A DNA stretch of 64,000 nt, taken from contig JAFVRR010000011.1 in NCBI GenBank assembly GCA_017504165.1, positions 248,001 through 312,000 on the forward strand. The letters run 5' to 3'. Below the pieces are notes generated by a model. It was not told where the DNA came from. It made no database searches and saw only the letters and a program-made list of their open reading frames with translations. The DNA is from Clostridia bacterium (GTDB taxonomy: Bacteria > Bacillota > Clostridia > Christensenellales > Borkfalkiaceae). The position numbers and the translations under genes were made by a program. The number at the start of each line of letters is the position of its first letter. Position 1 is the stretch's first letter. This document shows positions 61,083 to 64,000 of the stretch, in pieces.

Positions 61083-62102
61083 ATGCAAGAAAAAATATCT
61101 AACATTAAGGCTTTAGCAATCAACGATATTAACTTGGCAAAAGATTTAAAAGAACTTTTTGACGTTAAAGTTAAATATCTTGGCAAAAACGGTAGCGTTA
61201 CCGAACTTATGAAGGGTATGAAAGATATCCCTAAAGAAGATAGACCTCAATTCGGTAAAATAGTTAACGATTTAAGAGTAGAAATCGAAAACGAATTTAA
61301 CGCAAGAGAAGTGGTTTTAAAAGAAGAAGAACGCTTAAAAACTTTTGAAAAAGAGGCGATTGATATAACTCTTCCAGGCAAATCTAACGAAATAGGCAGT
61401 TTACACCCAATTACGCTCGTTAAAAACGAACTTATTAACGCATTTTTAGGGTTAGGCTTTGAAATTTTTGAAGGTCCTGAAATTGAAGAAGATTATTACA
61501 ATTTCAAAATGCTCAACATTCCTGAAGACCATCCTGCAAGAGATATGCAAGACACTTTCTATTTCAATCCAAATATCTTACTTAGAACGCAAACTTCAGC
61601 AGGACAAGTTAGGGTAATGCTCGATAAAAAACCACCAATTAAAGTTTTAAGCCCAGGTAAAGTTTATCGTTCTGACGATGATGCGTCGCACTCTCCTATG
61701 TTCCATCAAATGGAAGGTTTAGTAGTAGATAAAGGCATCACTTTATGCGATTTAAAGGGCACTTTAGACGAATTTGTTAAAATTATATTTGGTAAAGACA
61801 CTAAAACCCGTCTCCGTCCGTCTTATTTCCCATTCACTGAACCAAGTGTTGAAGTAGACGTTTCGTGTTCTGAATGTCACGGAAAGGGCTGTAAATTATG
61901 TAAAGGCACTGGCTGGATTGAAATTTTAGGCGCCGGTATCGTAAACAAAAAAGTATTAGAAGGTTGCGGTATTGATCCTGAAGTTTATTCAGGTTACGCA
62001 TTCGGTATGGGTATTGAAAGAATTGCTATTTTAAAATACAAAATTCCAGATATTCGATTATTTTTCGAAAACGACGTGCGCTTTTTAAAGCAATTTAAGT
62101 AA
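61083..62102 (+). CDS. pheS: Phenylalanyl-tRNA synthetase alpha subunit
   Basis: A 339-residue class II synthetase subunit. An N-terminal coiled coil (about 1-85) binds tRNA-Phe; [39 protein letters not shown] and GFGMGIER-like [11 protein letters not shown] are catalytic motifs 1-3. A Cys cluster [17 protein letters not shown] near residue 265 probably binds zinc, as in other Bacillota. AAGGAG lies between the T-box terminator and the ATG. pheT follows after ten bases. Confidence 0.97.
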   Translation: MQEKISNIKALAINDINLAKDLKELFDVKVKYLGKNGSVTELMKGMKDIPKEDRPQFGKIVNDLRVEIENEFNAREVVLKEEERLKTFEKEAIDITLPGKSNEIGSLHPITLVKNELINAFLGLGFEIFEGPEIEEDYYNFKMLNIPEDHPARDMQDTFYFNPNILLRTQTSAGQVRVMLDKKPPIKVLSPGKVYRSDDDASHSPMFHQMEGLVVDKGITLCDLKGTLDEFVKIIFGKDTKTRLRPSYFPFTEPSVEVDVSCSECHGKGCKLCKGTGWIEILGAGIVNKKVLEGCGIDPEVYSGYAFGMGIERIAILKYKIPDIRLFFENDVRFLKQFK

Positions 62103-62112
62103 GAGGTGAAAA

Positions 62113-64000
62113 ATGAGACTTCCTTTAGAATGGTTAAATGATTATGTTGATATAAGCGATATTTCAGTTGAAGAACTTCAAGCGAAACTCTTTTCTTGTG
62201 GTTTTGAAGTTGAAGAAGTAATTGAAGTTGGTAAAGATATTTCTAACGTCGTAGTAGGTGAAGTTGTTTCTTGTGAAGATATTGAAGGCACTCACTTACA
62301 CCTTTGCAAAGTAAACTGCGGTAAGCACGGCGAATTCCAAATTTGTTGTGGCGCGGACAACGTTAAAACGGGCGTTAAAGTTCCATGCGCGCTCGTTGGC
62401 GCAACCGTTTTAGCAACAGGTAGCGACCATAAAACAGTTGAAGGCGTTATGACTATTAAAGCGGGTAAACTTCGCGGTTACGATTCTTTTGGTATGCTTT
62501 GTTCGGGTACTGAAATCGGCGTAACTGAAGAAATGTATAAAGGCGCGGAGTACGACGGTCTTTTAATATTAGATAACGACCTTGAAAACGGTTTAGATAT
62601 TAAACCTATAGTCGGTCTTGATAGCGTTATTTTTGATATTGGCGTTACTGCTAATAGACCTGACTGTCAAAGTATTTTAGGCTTAGCAAGAGAAGTTGCG
62701 GCAGTTTTAAACAAACCGCTTAAAATGCCTAATTTAACTTATAAAACTGAAGATATAGAAACTTCTTCTAAACTTTCCGTTGAAGTTTTAGATACTGAAC
62801 TTTGCCCAAGGTACGTAGCATCTTACGTTTACGATATTAAAATCGGCCCATCGCCAAAATGGATGCAAAAACGCTTATCTCTTATGGGCCTTAACTCTAT
62901 AAACAATATCGTTGATATAACTAACTTCGTACTTATGGAAATTGGTCAACCAATGCACAGTTTCGACTACGATTTGTTAAAGGGGGGCAAACTCGTTATC
63001 AGAAGGGCGGGCGATAAAGAAAAAATCACTACTTTAGACGATAAAGAGTTTGAACTTGACAACAACTGTTTAGTTATTTGCGATGAAGATGCTCCACAAT
63101 GCTTAGCAGGTATTATGGGCGGTAAATCAAGTTCTATTGATGAAAACACTAAAACCGTCGTATTTGAATCGGCAATGTTTAAGCGCGATAATATTAGAAA
63201 AACTTCACGCGCGCTTGGTAAACGTTCAGACTCTTCTTCACGTTTTGAAAAGGGAACTGACGCATACCTTGCCAAATTAGGAGCAGAAAGGGCGTTGGCG
63301 CTCATTTCAGAACTTGGCGTAGGCAAAATTGCATCTAATTATTTAGACGTTAATAGCGTTGATTTAGCACCTCAAGTATTAGAGACAAAAATATCTAAAA
63401 TTAACGGCGTGCTTGGTATAGAAGTTCCTACCGACGTTATTACGGATATATTAACAAGGCTTGGCTTTGGTTTAGATATTTGCGGTGACGATATTAAAAT
63501 TACAGTACCACTTTATCGTGATGATATTGAAGGATATCCTGATATCGCCGAAGAAATTATTCGTATGTACGGTTACGATAATATCGTAGACACCTTACTT
63601 GATAAAGCATCTATTACGGTTGGCGGTTTAACTAAAGAACAGCGCGATATGGATATTGCTAAAAACTACTTCGTATCTCAAGGTTTTAGCGAGGCAATAA
63701 CTTATTCCTTCGTTTCTGAAAAGGAATATGAAATCTTCAATTTGGATAAAGATAGCGACGAATATAGATTTGTTAAACTTCTAAACCCACTTGGCGAAGA
63801 TTTATCCGTTATGAGAACTTCATTAGTTCCATCTATCGCTAGAATAATCGTCAACAACCTTAATAAAAAGAATTTGTCGGGTAGAATTTTTGAATTTGCC
63901 AAAAAGTATAAACCAAAGGCTTTACCACTTGAAGAACTTCCTAATGAAGAAATGTGTATTGCTCTTGGTATGTTTGGCGACAATGAAGACTTCTTTACTA
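62113..64000 (+). CDS. pheT: Phenylalanyl-tRNA synthetase beta subunit (3' end outside window)
   Basis: Open from ATG 62113 to the window end, 629 codons of the usual 790-800. It begins MRLPLEWLNDYVDIS. An EMAP-like tRNA-binding domain (about 40-150) contains HLHLCKVNCG and GVKVPCA; the B3/B4 editing region and the B5 domain (SKINGVLGIEVPTDV) follow, then the start of the class II-like core (FSEAITYSFVSEKEYE). GAGGTG precedes the ATG. It forms the alpha2-beta2 enzyme with PheS and shares its T-box control. Confidence 0.97.
   Translation, partial: MRLPLEWLNDYVDISDISVEELQAKLFSCGFEVEEVIEVGKDISNVVVGEVVSCEDIEGTHLHLCKVNCGKHGEFQICCGADNVKTGVKVPCALVGATVLATGSDHKTVEGVMTIKAGKLRGYDSFGMLCSGTEIGVTEEMYKGAEYDGLLILDNDLENGLDIKPIVGLDSVIFDIGVTANRPDCQSILGLAREVAAVLNKPLKMPNLTYKTEDIETSSKLSVEVLDTELCPRYVASYVYDIKIGPSPKWMQKRLSLMGLNSINNIVDITNFVLMEIGQPMHSFDYDLLKGGKLVIRRAGDKEKITTLDDKEFELDNNCLVICDEDAPQCLAGIMGGKSSSIDENTKTVVFESAMFKRDNIRKTSRALGKRSDSSSRFEKGTDAYLAKLGAERALALISELGVGKIASNYLDVNSVDLAPQVLETKISKINGVLGIEVPTDVITDILTRLGFGLDICGDDIKITVPLYRDDIEGYPDIAEEIIRMYGYDNIVDTLLDKASITVGGLTKEQRDMDIAKNYFVSQGFSEAITYSFVSEKEYEIFNLDKDSDEYRFVKLLNPLGEDLSVMRTSLVPSIARIIVNNLNKKNLSGRIFEFAKKYKPKALPLEELPNEEMCIALGMFGDNEDFFT

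Overview
The window is AT-rich DNA from a low-GC, endospore-forming member of the Bacillota, most likely an uncultured anaerobic gut-type clostridium. The sequence itself shows a complete spoIIIAA-AH operon, a yunB sporulation gene, a T-box leader on pheST, a CIRCE element on groESL, an IspH-ribosomal S1 fusion of the clostridial kind, DnaD/DnaI helicase loaders and sodium-pump decarboxylase genes. No oxidative respiratory chain, prophage, insertion sequence or CRISPR array is visible. The species cannot be named from this window. Nearly all genes are on the + strand; only an XRE regulator, groEL-groES and a small membrane protein-dnaI-dnaD block are on the - strand.

Layout. 1-3.9 kb: a uronate/xyloside cluster (RraA-like protein, SDR mannonate oxidoreductase, mannonate dehydratase, GH39 glycosidase). 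3.9-4.3 kb: tRNA-Trp followed by an unusual hairpin-rich direct repeat. 4.3-8.6 kb: rnhA, a TVP38-type membrane protein, dinB and type 2 galT. 8.6-15.2 kb: a large sodium-translocating decarboxylase locus with two beta subunits, two small gamma-like subunits, one biotin carrier and two carboxyltransferases, one of which has lost the usual catalytic motifs. 15.2-20.4 kb: surE, a BaiN/YhiN-type flavoprotein, cmk, plsC and ispH-S1. 20.6-28 kb: an APC permease, an N-acetylhexosamine kinase, dxs, and a cassette of two membrane proteins (the first DUF5058) with an M20 peptidase. 28-38.8 kb: the spoIIIA operon, an Asp23 protein, then nusB-folD-ispA-tlyA-nadK-argR-recN, an arrangement conserved in Bacillota but here without xseAB. 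38.8-45.7 kb: an XRE regulator facing a degenerate dUTPase-fold gene, groESL, dCMP deaminase, cyclophilin, and dnaD-dnaI. 46-58.6 kb: an alpha/beta-hydrolase-like protein without the nucleophile serine, a 55-residue DUF951 protein, signal peptidase I, pepF, dnaB, a Sua5 tRNA-modification gene, rpiB, upp, galU, a ClpC-type ATPase and a sugar isomerase-like protein. 58.6-64 kb: pgi, yunB, and T-box-controlled pheS-pheT, the last cut off by the window end.

How it fits together. The organism appears to live on plant or host glycans: hexuronate cleavage, GH39, NahK-like kinase with GalT and GalU feeding Pgi. It probably conserves energy with a biotin-dependent sodium pump. Promoters are very regular: most of those found have a TATAAT-like -10 box 17 bases from a TTGACA-like -35 box. 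Rho-independent hairpins delimit most transcription units. The most unusual items are the divergent carboxyltransferase in the sodium-pump operon, the three-motif-deficient dUTPase-fold protein next to an XRE regulator, the hydrolase with Lys in its nucleophile elbow, the repeat behind tRNA-Trp, and a possible sporulation promoter placed inside the pgi terminator upstream of yunB.
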